Part shown: positions 45,518 through 52,090 of the stretch, one piece after another | How positions within the stretch are numbered: the first letter of the stretch is position 1 | How the letters are laid out: each line of letters begins with the position of its first letter | Assembly: GCF_004352915.1 (NCBI RefSeq) | Contig: NZ_SJSY01000073.1 | Coordinates: 372,001 to 436,000, forward strand | Length of the DNA: 64,000 bases | Direction of reading: 5' to 3' | From: Flavobacterium zhairuonense | GTDB lineage: Bacteria; Bacteroidota; Bacteroidia; Flavobacteriales; Flavobacteriaceae | Position numbers and translations under genes: made by a program | Notes under the pieces: model-generated | What the model was told of the DNA's origin: nothing | Database searches by the model: none | Seen by the model: the letters and a program-made list of their open reading frames with translations, nothing else

Positions 45518-46165
45518 TTAGCTTAATAACTTTATTTCTCTTTCAATATTAGTTCGGGCTTTTTCTTCATACAAACCTCTAAATTCATCAGTCTGAAAAA
45601 TAAATTCATTCTCCAAAAAATGCTTTAACGCTTTGGCGCGTCCGGGTTTGTATAGAAAATCAGGATAAATGCGGTATTCTTTTCTAATTTGTTCAAAATA
45701 GATTTTATAATCTTCCCAATCTTTAGCGAGGATTTTCAAATCAAAGTCTATTAACCAATTAATGTCTTCAATTTCATTTTGTTGATGTTGTTGTGTAGCG
45801 CAGATTGCGTCAAAAACCAAGTGACGATCAAATTCCGAAAACCCGACAGGTTTTAAAAACCTGTCGGGTTTAACATCTGTAAAAATAGACAAAGCATATT
45901 CGGCACTTTTAAGTTCGTTATCTTTTTTGGAAGCCGAATACACAAAATCATGATAGAAAATAGAAAATAATATTTCGTCAGGATTTTGAAGTTCGTCTTT
46001 ATAAATTTCAAAACTTTCAATCATTTCTTTTAAATGCGTGAGATTGTGATAATGCCTTGATTTTTTGGAATATGCCTTTTCTAAATCCAGCCAGTTTTGC
46101 TGAATTTCATTTGCTGAAAAGCCAATATTAGAGAGTAATTCAGAATATATTTTTTCTAAATTCAT
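45518..46165 (-). CDS. HD-superfamily predicted metal-dependent phosphohydrolase with an in-frame palindromic insert
   Basis: RHYHNLTHLKEMIESF (about residues 36-51) and FSIFYHDFVYSASKKDNELKSAEYAL carry the H...HD...D layout of HD-domain hydrolases of the kind often labelled N-methyl-D-aspartate-like or predicted HD phosphohydrolase. The stretch KPDRFLKPVGF is encoded exactly by a 33-base palindromic repeat (45839-45871) and lies at a variable region between helices. The protein is otherwise full length (215 residues). It is divergent from the Ro gene; a role in nucleotide or RNA metabolism is possible but not shown. Confidence 0.75.
   Translation of the reverse strand: MNLEKIYSELLSNIGFSANEIQQNWLDLEKAYSKKSRHYHNLTHLKEMIESFEIYKDELQNPDEILFSIFYHDFVYSASKKDNELKSAEYALSIFTDVKPDRFLKPVGFSEFDRHLVFDAICATQQHQQNEIEDINWLIDFDLKILAKDWEDYKIYFEQIRKEYRIYPDFLYKPGRAKALKHFLENEFIFQTDEFRGLYEEKARTNIEREIKLLS
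45839..45871 (-). repeat. Palindromic repeat inserted in frame in a coding sequence
   Basis: AAACCCGACAGG and CCTGTCGGGTTT are perfect inverted arms around 9 A/T bases. The 33 bases equal exactly 11 codons (KPDRFLKPVGF). A 34-base copy of the same palindrome lies between genes at 8826-8859. Confidence 0.85.
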
Positions 46166-46198
46166 GTTGTTTTTTACTCAAATTTAAAATTCTTTTTT

Positions 46199-46238
46199 TA
46201 CTGCGCAAAATAATTGCGTAGTGGTTTTGAAATCTTTG
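46199..46238 (+). promoter_or_regulatory. Palindrome-containing promoter of the Ro gene
   Basis: Arms TACTGCGCAA (46199-46208) and TTGCGTAGTG (46214-46223) surround AATAA. Seven bases further is AATCTTTG (46231-46238), a near match to the -7 element. The palindrome covers the -33 position and the ATG is 50 bases downstream. The same arrangement precedes the RNA array at 47815. Confidence 0.7.
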
Positions 46239-46287
46239 CTCAAGAAATAAAACAATAACCATTGTCTAATTTTAAAAACCAGAAATT

Positions 46288-47805
46288 ATGAAATTTAATT
46301 TTTTAGCAAAAGAGAAAAACAATATAGTTAATCACGAAAATGCACCGGCTTTTTCTTTAACATCAGAATACGAATTATATGCAGCAGTTGTAACAACAAG
46401 CTTAAGCGCTTCATTTTATGAAAAAGATACAACTCGTTTAGAGCGAATAAAAAACTTGATTAAAAAATGTAATCCAGTATTTGTGGCAAAATTGGCAGTT
46501 TATGCACGTAACGAAATGCACATGCGTTCAGTGCCATTAGTTTTGATTGTAGAATTGGCTAAAATTTATTCTGGCGATTCATTAATCAGTAAAATGATAA
46601 TCAATGTAATTCAGCGTGCAGATGAAATCGCAGAATTATTGGCTTATTATCAAATGGCAAACGAACGTAATGGCGTTAAGAAATTAAACCGTTTATCAAA
46701 ACAAATCCAAAAAGGTTTAGCGGTTTCATTCAATAAATTTGACGAATACCAATTCGCAAAATACAATCGCGATGGTGCTGTAAAATTAAAAGATGCTTTG
46801 TTTTTGGTTCACCCAAAAGCAAAAGACGAAGCACAACAAGCCATTTTTAATAAAGTTGTGAGTAACACTTTGCAAACGCCATATACTTGGGAAACTGAAT
46901 TGTCGCAATTAGGTCAGATCAAGTTTTACAACGAATTTGAAAAACAAAAAGCATTTACTCAAAAATGGGAAGAATTGATTGATAGCGGTAAAGTAGGTTA
47001 CATGGCTTTGTTGCGTAACTTACGAAATATCTTAGAAGCGAATGTTTCTGGTTTTCATATCCAAAAAGTATGCGATTATCTTTCTAACGAAAAAGCAGTC
47101 GCAAACTCAAAACAATTGCCATTCCGATTTTTAGCCGCTTATCGTGAAGTGAAAGATTTGAATTTCAAATACACTTCAATGGTTTTAGATGCCTTAGAAG
47201 ATGCTGTTATGGCAAGTTCGCAAAACATAAAAGGTTTTGATGTAAACACATCGGTCGTAATTGCTTGTGACGTTTCGGGTTCGATGCAACAGCCAATTTC
47301 ACCAAAAAGTAAAGTATTGCTTTATGATATTGGTTTGATGTTGGGTATGTTGATGCAAAGCCGTTGTAAAAATGTGGTAAGCGGTATGTTTGGTGATCGT
47401 TGGAAAATAATCAATATGCCAAAACGAAGCATATTGGCCAACGTCAACGAATATTACAAACGCGAAGGTGAAGTAGGTTACGCTACAAACGGTCATTTGG
47501 TTTTGGAAGATTTAATTGCCCGAAAAGAAATTGTAGATAAAGTAATGTTGTTTACCGATGTTCAAATGTGGAATAATGCTTACACAAAAGACTCATTTGC
47601 AAATTCATGGAATCGATATAAAAGTATCGCTCCGAATGCAAAATTGTATTTGTTTGATTTAGCGGGTTACGGTCAGTCGCCAATAAACATCGAAAAAAAC
47701 GATGTATATTTAATAGCCGGTTGGTCAGATAAAGTGTTTGATGTTTTGAATGCTTTAGAGGATAAAAACAGCGCTTTGAATTACATTAACCGAATAGAAT
47801 TGTAA
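46288..47805 (+). CDS. rsr: Ro60/Rsr protein (TROVE plus vWA domains)
   Basis: Residues 1 to about 320 form the TROVE HEAT-like ring: ALTSEYELYAAVVTTSLSASFYE, VAKLAVYARNEMHMRSVPLVLIVELAK and LLRNLRNILEANVSG are family landmarks. The rest is a von Willebrand factor A domain with a complete MIDAS: DVSGSM near residue 328 and the Thr in LFTDVQMW. Length 505 matches bacterial Ro proteins. Ro binds Y RNAs on its outer rim and damaged RNA ends in its cavity, and works with exonucleases in RNA decay. Five structured RNAs and rtcB follow immediately, as in other rsr loci. A palindromic promoter precedes it. Confidence 0.93.
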   Translation: MKFNFLAKEKNNIVNHENAPAFSLTSEYELYAAVVTTSLSASFYEKDTTRLERIKNLIKKCNPVFVAKLAVYARNEMHMRSVPLVLIVELAKIYSGDSLISKMIINVIQRADEIAELLAYYQMANERNGVKKLNRLSKQIQKGLAVSFNKFDEYQFAKYNRDGAVKLKDALFLVHPKAKDEAQQAIFNKVVSNTLQTPYTWETELSQLGQIKFYNEFEKQKAFTQKWEELIDSGKVGYMALLRNLRNILEANVSGFHIQKVCDYLSNEKAVANSKQLPFRFLAAYREVKDLNFKYTSMVLDALEDAVMASSQNIKGFDVNTSVVIACDVSGSMQQPISPKSKVLLYDIGLMLGMLMQSRCKNVVSGMFGDRWKIINMPKRSILANVNEYYKREGEVGYATNGHLVLEDLIARKEIVDKVMLFTDVQMWNNAYTKDSFANSWNRYKSIAPNAKLYLFDLAGYGQSPINIEKNDVYLIAGWSDKVFDVLNALEDKNSALNYINRIEL

Positions 47806-47814
47806 ATTTTAATC

Positions 47815-47854
47815 TACTGCGCAAAATAATTGCGCAGTATGATTTGAATATTTG
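47815..47854 (+). promoter_or_regulatory. Second copy of the palindromic promoter, in front of the RNA array
   Basis: TACTGCGCAA (47815-47824) and TTGCGCAGTA (47830-47839) are perfect 10-base arms around AATAA. Seven bases later comes AATATTTG (47847-47854). Spacing is identical to the element before the Ro gene, and both continue with a shared AAGAAATAA. Transcription would begin about 30 bases before the first RNA unit. The hairpin might also end part of the Ro transcript. Confidence 0.7.
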
Positions 47855-47889
47855 TAAAAGAAATAAGTTCATTGAAAATAAGAATAAAA

Positions 47890-48036
47890 AGCAAGTGTCG
47901 TAGATAAGTGTTACTTCGCTGTTAACGACGTGGTCGCGGGTTCGAGCCCCGCCACTTCCGCAAGAAAAAAAATATAAAAGGAAGTGTAGCTCAGTGGTAG
48001 AGCACGTAAATTTCACTTATCGTTTGTTGCCTTGTT
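47890..48036 (+). ncRNA. Y RNA-like unit 1, with tRNA-like domain
   Basis: Lower stem AGCAAG / CTTGTT (with G-T), internal loop TGTCGTA (47896-47902) opposite GTTTGTTGC (48022-48030), upper stem GATAAGTG (47903-47910) / CACTTATC (48014-48021), then TTACTTCG. The enclosed 95 bases fold as a permuted tRNA-like domain, described separately. Position after a Ro gene and the closing stem plus tRNA-like module match bacterial YrlA RNAs. The RNA probably binds Ro by the stem region. Confidence 0.8.
47922..48009 (+). ncRNA. Circularly permuted tRNA-like domain within Y RNA unit 1
   Basis: In order: TTAACG (anticodon-stem-like 3' strand), GTGGTC variable-loop-like, T-arm GCGGG-TTCGAGC-CCCGC (47936-47952), acceptor 3' strand CACTTCC (47953-47959) followed by GCA, an A-rich linker, acceptor 5' strand GGAAGTG (47980-47986), TA, D-arm GCTC-AGTGGTA-GAGC (47989-48003), and CGTAA (48005-48009). 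The acceptor strands pair at all seven positions. The halves are in reverse order to a tRNA gene, and the anticodon arm is replaced by the Y stem. Confidence 0.85.
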
Positions 48037-48044
48037 TTAAAAAT

Positions 48045-48181
48045 AAAAAAGAATGTCGTAAATGAGAGTTACTTCGTCACCATTTAGGGGAGGAATAGCG
48101 AAGTTGTAAAATCAGCAAGGTTATCCAGTTCGACTCTGGCAAGACAAGCCCCGTTTCTCTTATTGCTTTTTACTTCTTTTT
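48045..48181 (+). ncRNA. Y RNA-like unit 2
   Basis: Lower stem AAAAAGAA (to 48053) / TTCTTTTT (48174-48181), loop TGTCGTA (48054-48060) opposite GCTTTTTAC (48165-48173), upper stem AATGAGAG (48061-48068) / CTCTTATT (48157-48164), then TTACTTCG. The interior contains a T-arm-like hairpin CCAG-TTCGACT-CTGG (48125-48139) and GGGG / CCCC (48087-48090, 48149-48152). No complete tRNA-like fold is obvious. Confidence 0.75.
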
Positions 48182-48187
48182 AAAAAC

Positions 48188-48258
48188 TGAAAAATGTCGT
48201 GTATAAGAGTTACTTCGTTTAGGTTGAATATTAACTCTTATAAATTATTACTTTTTCA
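48188..48258 (+). ncRNA. Y RNA-like unit 3 (minimal form)
   Basis: Lower stem TGAAAAA (48188-48194) / TTTTTCA (48252-48258), loop TGTCGTG opposite AATTATTAC, and a perfect 11-bp upper stem TATAAGAGTTA (48202-48212) / TAACTCTTATA (48232-48242) capped by a loop starting CTTCG. There is no room for a tRNA-like domain. Confidence 0.75.
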
Positions 48259-48263
48259 AAAAA

Positions 48264-48348
48264 TAAGATGCCGTCTATAAAGCGCTACTTCGCGGCATGA
48301 TAATATTAGGTTCGAATCCTAAAAGTCGCTTATAGAATATTGCTCTTA
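48264..48348 (+). ncRNA. Y RNA-like unit 4 with a T-arm-like hairpin
   Basis: Lower stem TAAGA (48264-48268) / TCTTA (48344-48348), loop TGCCGT opposite AATATTGC, upper stem CTATAAAGCG (48275-48284) / CGCTTATAG (48327-48335) with one bulged A, then CTACTTCG. Inside is TTAGG-TTCGAAT-CCTAA (48306-48322), a canonical T-arm with a TTCGAAT loop. No partner acceptor or D-arm is evident. Confidence 0.75.
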
Positions 48349-48351
48349 AAA

Positions 48352-48422
48352 AAAAGAGTGTCGTCAGGAAATGGTTACTTCGTTCCAAGAAAATTAAACC
48401 ATTCCTAAGTGTTACCTCTTTT
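48352..48422 (+). ncRNA. Y RNA-like unit 5 (minimal form)
   Basis: Lower stem AAAAGAG (48352-48358) / CTCTTTT (48416-48422), loop TGTCGTC opposite AAGTGTTAC, upper stem AGGAAATGGTT (48366-48376) / AACCATTCCT (48397-48406) with one bulged A, then ACTTCG. Like unit 3 it has only a short terminal loop. It is the last unit before a dispersed repeat and rtcB. Confidence 0.75.
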
Positions 48423-48469
48423 AAAATTAAAAAATGAATGTTGAACATCATATAAATAAAATTAAACAC

Positions 48470-48585
48470 AAAGTTTGTCATTTCGACTGAAAGGAGAAAT
48501 CACACGCGGGATTCGACAAAGATTGGCGACGTTCTGTGCGGAGTTTCTAGTGTGATTTCTCCTTTCAGTCGAAATGACAAAAAAA
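48470..48585. repeat. Dispersed GTCATTTCGACTGAAAGG inverted-repeat element
   Basis: TTGTCATTTCGACTGAAAGG and its inverse CCTTTCAGTCGAAATGACAA form about 30-base arms with AGAAATCACAC / GTGTGATTTCT inside. Between the arms is GATTCGACAAAGATTGGCGA. Related copies lie at 50163-50292 and, inverted and nested, at 63316-63478. The remaining sequence between the RNA array and rtcB shows no gene. Confidence 0.85.
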
Positions 48586-48683
48586 AAGAGAAAATCATTT
48601 TAATCCTCATAATCTGTGACTTAAAAAGAAAAACCTTTGCGCCTTTGTCACTTTGAACCTATGCCCCTTAAAAAAGAGAAAAA

Positions 48684-50105
48684 ATGAAAACACAAATAAA
48701 CGGTACAGATATATTAGAATTAGGATTCCCAGAAGGAAAAATAATTGGGATTGCCTTAAAAATAAACAGCAAAAGAAACGGATTCACAAGAGACGAAATG
48801 ATCACAAATTTCAAAAACGTCTTAGAAACTCCAGAGAATTATATAGACGATAAAATCTTCAGCAAACTGGCTGTGGCTTTAATTGAAAAATCGAATGAAA
48901 AACCAGAAGATTTCATTGCTTTAAATCAAAATCCGAATGCGTATTCGGCTTACGGATTGGATCATATCGAAGACGGAGCCAGAAAACAAATGGAAGTCGC
49001 CATGAAACTGTCTGTTACGGTTGCCGGAGCTTTAATGCCTGACGCGCACCAAGGTTACGGATTACCGATTGGCGGAGTTCTAGCCACAAAAAATGCCATT
49101 ATTCCGTATGGCGTTGGAGTTGATATTGGATGTAGAATGGCGTTGTCGGTTTATGATATTCCAGAAGATTTTTACTTTGAAAACGAAGCTAAATTCAAAA
49201 GGGAATTAATTGCGAATTCTATTTTTGGAGCGGGTCACGGATTTCACGGTCAGTACAAATCAGATCATGCGGTTTTGGAGAACGAAGCGTTCAATATGAA
49301 TCCATTTGTGAAGAATTTGAAAGATAAAGCCTGGTCGCAATTAGGATCTTCGGGTGGTGGAAATCACTTTGTCGAATTCGGAATCATGGAATTTGCCCAA
49401 GACGATGCGGTTCTAAATATTCCAAAAGGAAAATATGTCGCTTTGTTAACGCATTCTGGTTCACGCGGAATGGGTGCAACAATTGCCGGACATTATACCA
49501 AAATTGCCAAAGACGAATGCAAACTTCCTGAAGTCGCCAAAAACTTAGCGTATTTAGATATGAATTCACAATTGGGGCAAGAATACTGGCTGGCGATGAA
49601 TTTGGCGGGAGATTACGCTTCGGCTTGTCACGAGATTATCCATAACAAAATGGAACGCGCTCTAGGTGCGACGATTTTAGCGAAAGTCGAAAACCACCAT
49701 AATTTCGCTTGGAAAGAAATCTGGAACGGCGAAGAAGTGATCGTACATAGAAAAGGAGCAACCCCAGCCGGAAAAGGCGTTATGGGAATTATTCCGGGAA
49801 GTATGACTGCACCGGGATTTTTGGTGAGAGGAAAAGGCGAGGAGAACGCCATTAATTCGGCTTCGCATGGAGCAGGAAGACAAATGAGCAGAACTCAAGC
49901 CATAAAAAACATCACCCAAACCGAAATGAAATCGATCCTGAGCCATCATGGCGTTACACTTATCGGAGCAGGTCTTGACGAAGCTCCAATGGCGTATAAA
50001 GATATCAATCAGGTGATGGAAGCGCAACAGGATTTAGTGGATGTTGTAGCGAAGTTTACGCCGAAATTAGTTAGAATGGCGGATGACGGGAGCCGAGAAG
50101 ATTAG
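48684..50105 (+). CDS. rtcB: RNA-splicing ligase RtcB
   Basis: The 473-residue protein has the RtcB metal and active-site motifs: GVGVDIGCRMA (about 146-156, with the Cys ligand), GGGNHFVEFG, LTHSGSRGMG, ENHHNFAWKE and VIVHRKGATPAGKG, whose His is the residue guanylylated in known RtcB enzymes, plus SASHGAGRQMSR. RtcB joins 2',3'-cyclic phosphate or 3'-phosphate ends to 5'-OH ends with GTP and Mn2+. It follows the Ro gene and RNA array, an association seen in other rsr-rtcBA loci. No rtcA or archease gene is in the window. Confidence 0.95.
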   Translation: MKTQINGTDILELGFPEGKIIGIALKINSKRNGFTRDEMITNFKNVLETPENYIDDKIFSKLAVALIEKSNEKPEDFIALNQNPNAYSAYGLDHIEDGARKQMEVAMKLSVTVAGALMPDAHQGYGLPIGGVLATKNAIIPYGVGVDIGCRMALSVYDIPEDFYFENEAKFKRELIANSIFGAGHGFHGQYKSDHAVLENEAFNMNPFVKNLKDKAWSQLGSSGGGNHFVEFGIMEFAQDDAVLNIPKGKYVALLTHSGSRGMGATIAGHYTKIAKDECKLPEVAKNLAYLDMNSQLGQEYWLAMNLAGDYASACHEIIHNKMERALGATILAKVENHHNFAWKEIWNGEEVIVHRKGATPAGKGVMGIIPGSMTAPGFLVRGKGEENAINSASHGAGRQMSRTQAIKNITQTEMKSILSHHGVTLIGAGLDEAPMAYKDINQVMEAQQDLVDVVAKFTPKLVRMADDGSRED

Positions 50106-50107
50106 TT

Positions 50108-50400
50108 TCTTTAGAGGTTCAAAGTGACAGAGGGACAAAGGTTCAAAGGTTTTTCCGCATTTTATGTCATTTCGAGGAACGAGACTCGAGCGATAGTGAA
50201 CAGGCGAAGCAAATCACACGTGGGATTCGACAAAGATTGGCGACATTCTTTGCAGAGTTTCTAGTGCGATTTCTCCCTTAGGTCGAAATGACAAACTTTG
50301 TCCCTTTGTCCCTCTGAACCTTTGCAACTAAAAAAAAAACAAACAAAAAGACTCAAAGAGAAGAAACCTTTGTCCCTCTGTCCCTTTGAGCCTTTGTAAC
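50108..50400. repeat. Composite intergenic repeat between rtcB and tatD
   Basis: The 304-base gap is all repeat sequence. The outer arms are AGAGGGACAAAGGTTCAAAGG and its inverse TTTGTCCCTCTGAACCTTTG, with a further inverse copy at 50366-50400. Inside lies a degenerate GTCATTTCG...CGAAATGAC element containing GATTCGACAAAGATTGGCGA. No gene or promoter is evident. Confidence 0.8.
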
Positions 50401-50409
50401 TTTAAAAAT

Positions 50410-51207
50410 ATGAATTACATAGATATCGGAATTAATTTAACCAACAAACAATTCCAAAACGACATAGACGATGTCGTACAAGACGCGCTCGACGCCGACG
50501 TATCGCAAATGATACTCACCGGCACCAGCGTACGAAATAGTGAAGAATCTGCTAAGATCGCGAGGCAGTATCCGGGCGTGTTGTACGCTACGGCGGGCAT
50601 ACATCCGCATGATGCAAAGAGTTTTGATACGCAGAGCATTTCGAAACTCAGGAAATTATTAGAACTGAAACAAGTCGTTTCGGTTGGCGAATGCGGACTC
50701 GATTTTGATCGTGATTTTTCGCCCCGAAACAAACAGGAAGAATGTTATAAAGCCCAATTAGAACTGGCGATTGAAGTACAGAAACCTTTGTTTTTGCACG
50801 AAAGAAGCGCTTTTAATTCTTTTATGAATATTACCAAAGACTATTTACCGCAATTGCCAAAAGCCGTTGTGCATTGTTTTACGGGAACGTTGCAAGAAGC
50901 CAAAACCTATCTCGATAACGGATTTTATCTGGGTTTTACGGGAGCAATTTCCGATGCTAAGCGTTTTAGCCATTTAAAAGAAGTCATTCAGTACGTACCG
51001 CTCGACCGAATGATGATTGAAACCGATGCGCCGTTTATGCTTCCTAAAAATGTCCCGAACAGCCTTTTAAAGAAATACCACGAACGCCGTTGCGAACCTG
51101 CTTTTCTGCCGTATGTAGCCGGAACAATTGCACAGTTTAAAGGAATTACTTTAGCTAAAGTGGCGGAGGAAACCACAAGGAATTCTAAAAGCTTTTTTGG
51201 GATTTAG
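50410..51207 (+). CDS. tatD: TatD-family metal-dependent DNase
   Basis: I begin at 50410 (MNYIDIGINLTNKQF). The TIM-barrel amidohydrolase motifs are TAGIHPHDAK (metal His pair), VGECGLDFDRD (bridging Glu), LHERSAF, VVHCFTGT and IETDAPFML. Length of 265 residues is normal. TatD proteins are 3'-5' exonucleases active on DNA and RNA ends. The gene sits between rtcB and a nucleotidyltransferase, so an RNA end-processing role is possible. Its first 200 bases are noticeably richer in GC than the neighbours. Confidence 0.92.
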   Translation: MNYIDIGINLTNKQFQNDIDDVVQDALDADVSQMILTGTSVRNSEESAKIARQYPGVLYATAGIHPHDAKSFDTQSISKLRKLLELKQVVSVGECGLDFDRDFSPRNKQEECYKAQLELAIEVQKPLFLHERSAFNSFMNITKDYLPQLPKAVVHCFTGTLQEAKTYLDNGFYLGFTGAISDAKRFSHLKEVIQYVPLDRMMIETDAPFMLPKNVPNSLLKKYHERRCEPAFLPYVAGTIAQFKGITLAKVAEETTRNSKSFFGI

Positions 51208-51277
51208 ATTTGTTTTCCTAAAAGGTTTTTTTTAAACGGGTTAGGTATTTATTAGCTTTAAAATCACGTGTTATTAC

Positions 51278-51310
51278 TTGGTTTTAAGCTTTTTTGTTTA
51301 ATTACATTTG
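51278..51310 (+). promoter_or_regulatory. Possible promoter in front of the first nucleotidyltransferase
   Basis: TACATTTG at 51303-51310 is a perfect -7 element; TTG at 51278-51280 is 22 bases upstream, one more than usual. The start codon chosen at 51319 lies only 8 bases beyond, so the message would have almost no leader. Confidence 0.45.
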
Positions 51311-51318
51311 AAACTATC

Positions 51319-52068
51319 ATGAAAGAAAAAATACTAGAAAAATTAAAACAAATAGAACTAGAAAAAGATGTAGAGATACTTTTTGCCGTAGAATCAGGAA
51401 GTCGTGCTTGGGGATTTGCTTCTCCAGACAGCGATTATGATATTCGATTTATATATAAACACAAACTTGATTATTATTTATCACTTTGGGAAAAACCAGA
51501 TGTAATAGAATTCATGACCGAAGAAGATCTTGACGGTTCTGGCTGGGACGTACGGAAATCCGTAAGGTTGTTAGCAAAATCTAATGCACCTTTGATCGAG
51601 TGGTTGTTTTCGCCAATTGTATATTTTCAAAATGATGATTTTGTAAAACAAATGCAAGACTTAGCCGTAGAATGTTTCTCGTCAATAGCGGTTTTACATC
51701 ACTATTTAGGAACAACAAAAAATTTTATGGAAGTATGTGAAATGAAAGAAGTAAAATTAAAGAGTTATTTCTATGCTTTGCGAACTGCCTTAGCCGGAAA
51801 ATGGATTATTGAAAAGAATACTTTTCCACCAGTTGCTTTTGCCGATTTATTACCAATTGCACCGAAAAACATACAGGAGAAAATAAAAGAATTACAACAA
51901 ATAAAGGCTAGCCAAGATGAAAAATACCTGCACCCAAAAGAAGTTTTGATAACTGATTTTTTATCTGAAACGATAAAATTTAATCAGGAAAATGCAAGTA
52001 AATTAGAAAGCGGGAAGAAGTTGAGTGAGGAGTTGGATTTGTTTTTTAGAAGATACATTCAGGAATAA
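51319..52068 (+). CDS. RlaP/YcgL-type nucleotidyltransferase (first copy)
   Basis: The start MKEKILEKLKQIELEKDVEILF is preferred to an upstream Met. The polymerase-beta fold motif FAVESGSRAWGFASPDSDYDIRFIY (in parts, about residues 22-46) has the GS...DSDxD catalytic pattern. The rest is helical (KLKSYFYALRTALAGKW). This is the RlaP/YcgL group (PF10127), predicted from gene neighbourhoods to act in RNA repair. The nearby RtcB, Ro and HEPN genes fit that idea. The transferred nucleotide and target are unknown. Confidence 0.85.
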   Translation: MKEKILEKLKQIELEKDVEILFAVESGSRAWGFASPDSDYDIRFIYKHKLDYYLSLWEKPDVIEFMTEEDLDGSGWDVRKSVRLLAKSNAPLIEWLFSPIVYFQNDDFVKQMQDLAVECFSSIAVLHHYLGTTKNFMEVCEMKEVKLKSYFYALRTALAGKWIIEKNTFPPVAFADLLPIAPKNIQEKIKELQQIKASQDEKYLHPKEVLITDFLSETIKFNQENASKLESGKKLSEELDLFFRRYIQE

Positions 52069-52090
52069 TTAATTTACACGAAATTGAAAA

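Noticed and set aside
46199..46240. Sigma-54 promoter before the Ro gene, by analogy with RtcR-controlled rtc operons
   Set aside because: TGG and TTGC are present, but the GG-to-GC distance is 15 instead of 12 bases and the second palindromic promoter lacks the GG entirely.
47936..48003. Ordinary tRNA gene
   Set aside because: T-arm and D-arm are present but in reverse order, with no anticodon arm between D-arm and T-arm. A standard tRNA cannot be read on either strand.
47786..48016. Minus-strand reading frame of 76 codons across the first RNA unit
   Set aside because: It overlaps the perfect palindrome, the permuted tRNA-like domain and the Y stem, and its product has no coherent domain. 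RNA structure explains the sequence better.
47890..48422. CRISPR array
   Set aside because: The recurring TGTCGT...ACTTCG segments are too short, differ between units and lie at unequal spacing; paired stems replace spacers, and no cas genes are near.
48275..48481. Minus-strand frame of 68 codons over RNA units 4 and 5
   Set aside because: Both units are explained by paired stems, and the frame has no ribosome-binding or promoter context on the minus strand.
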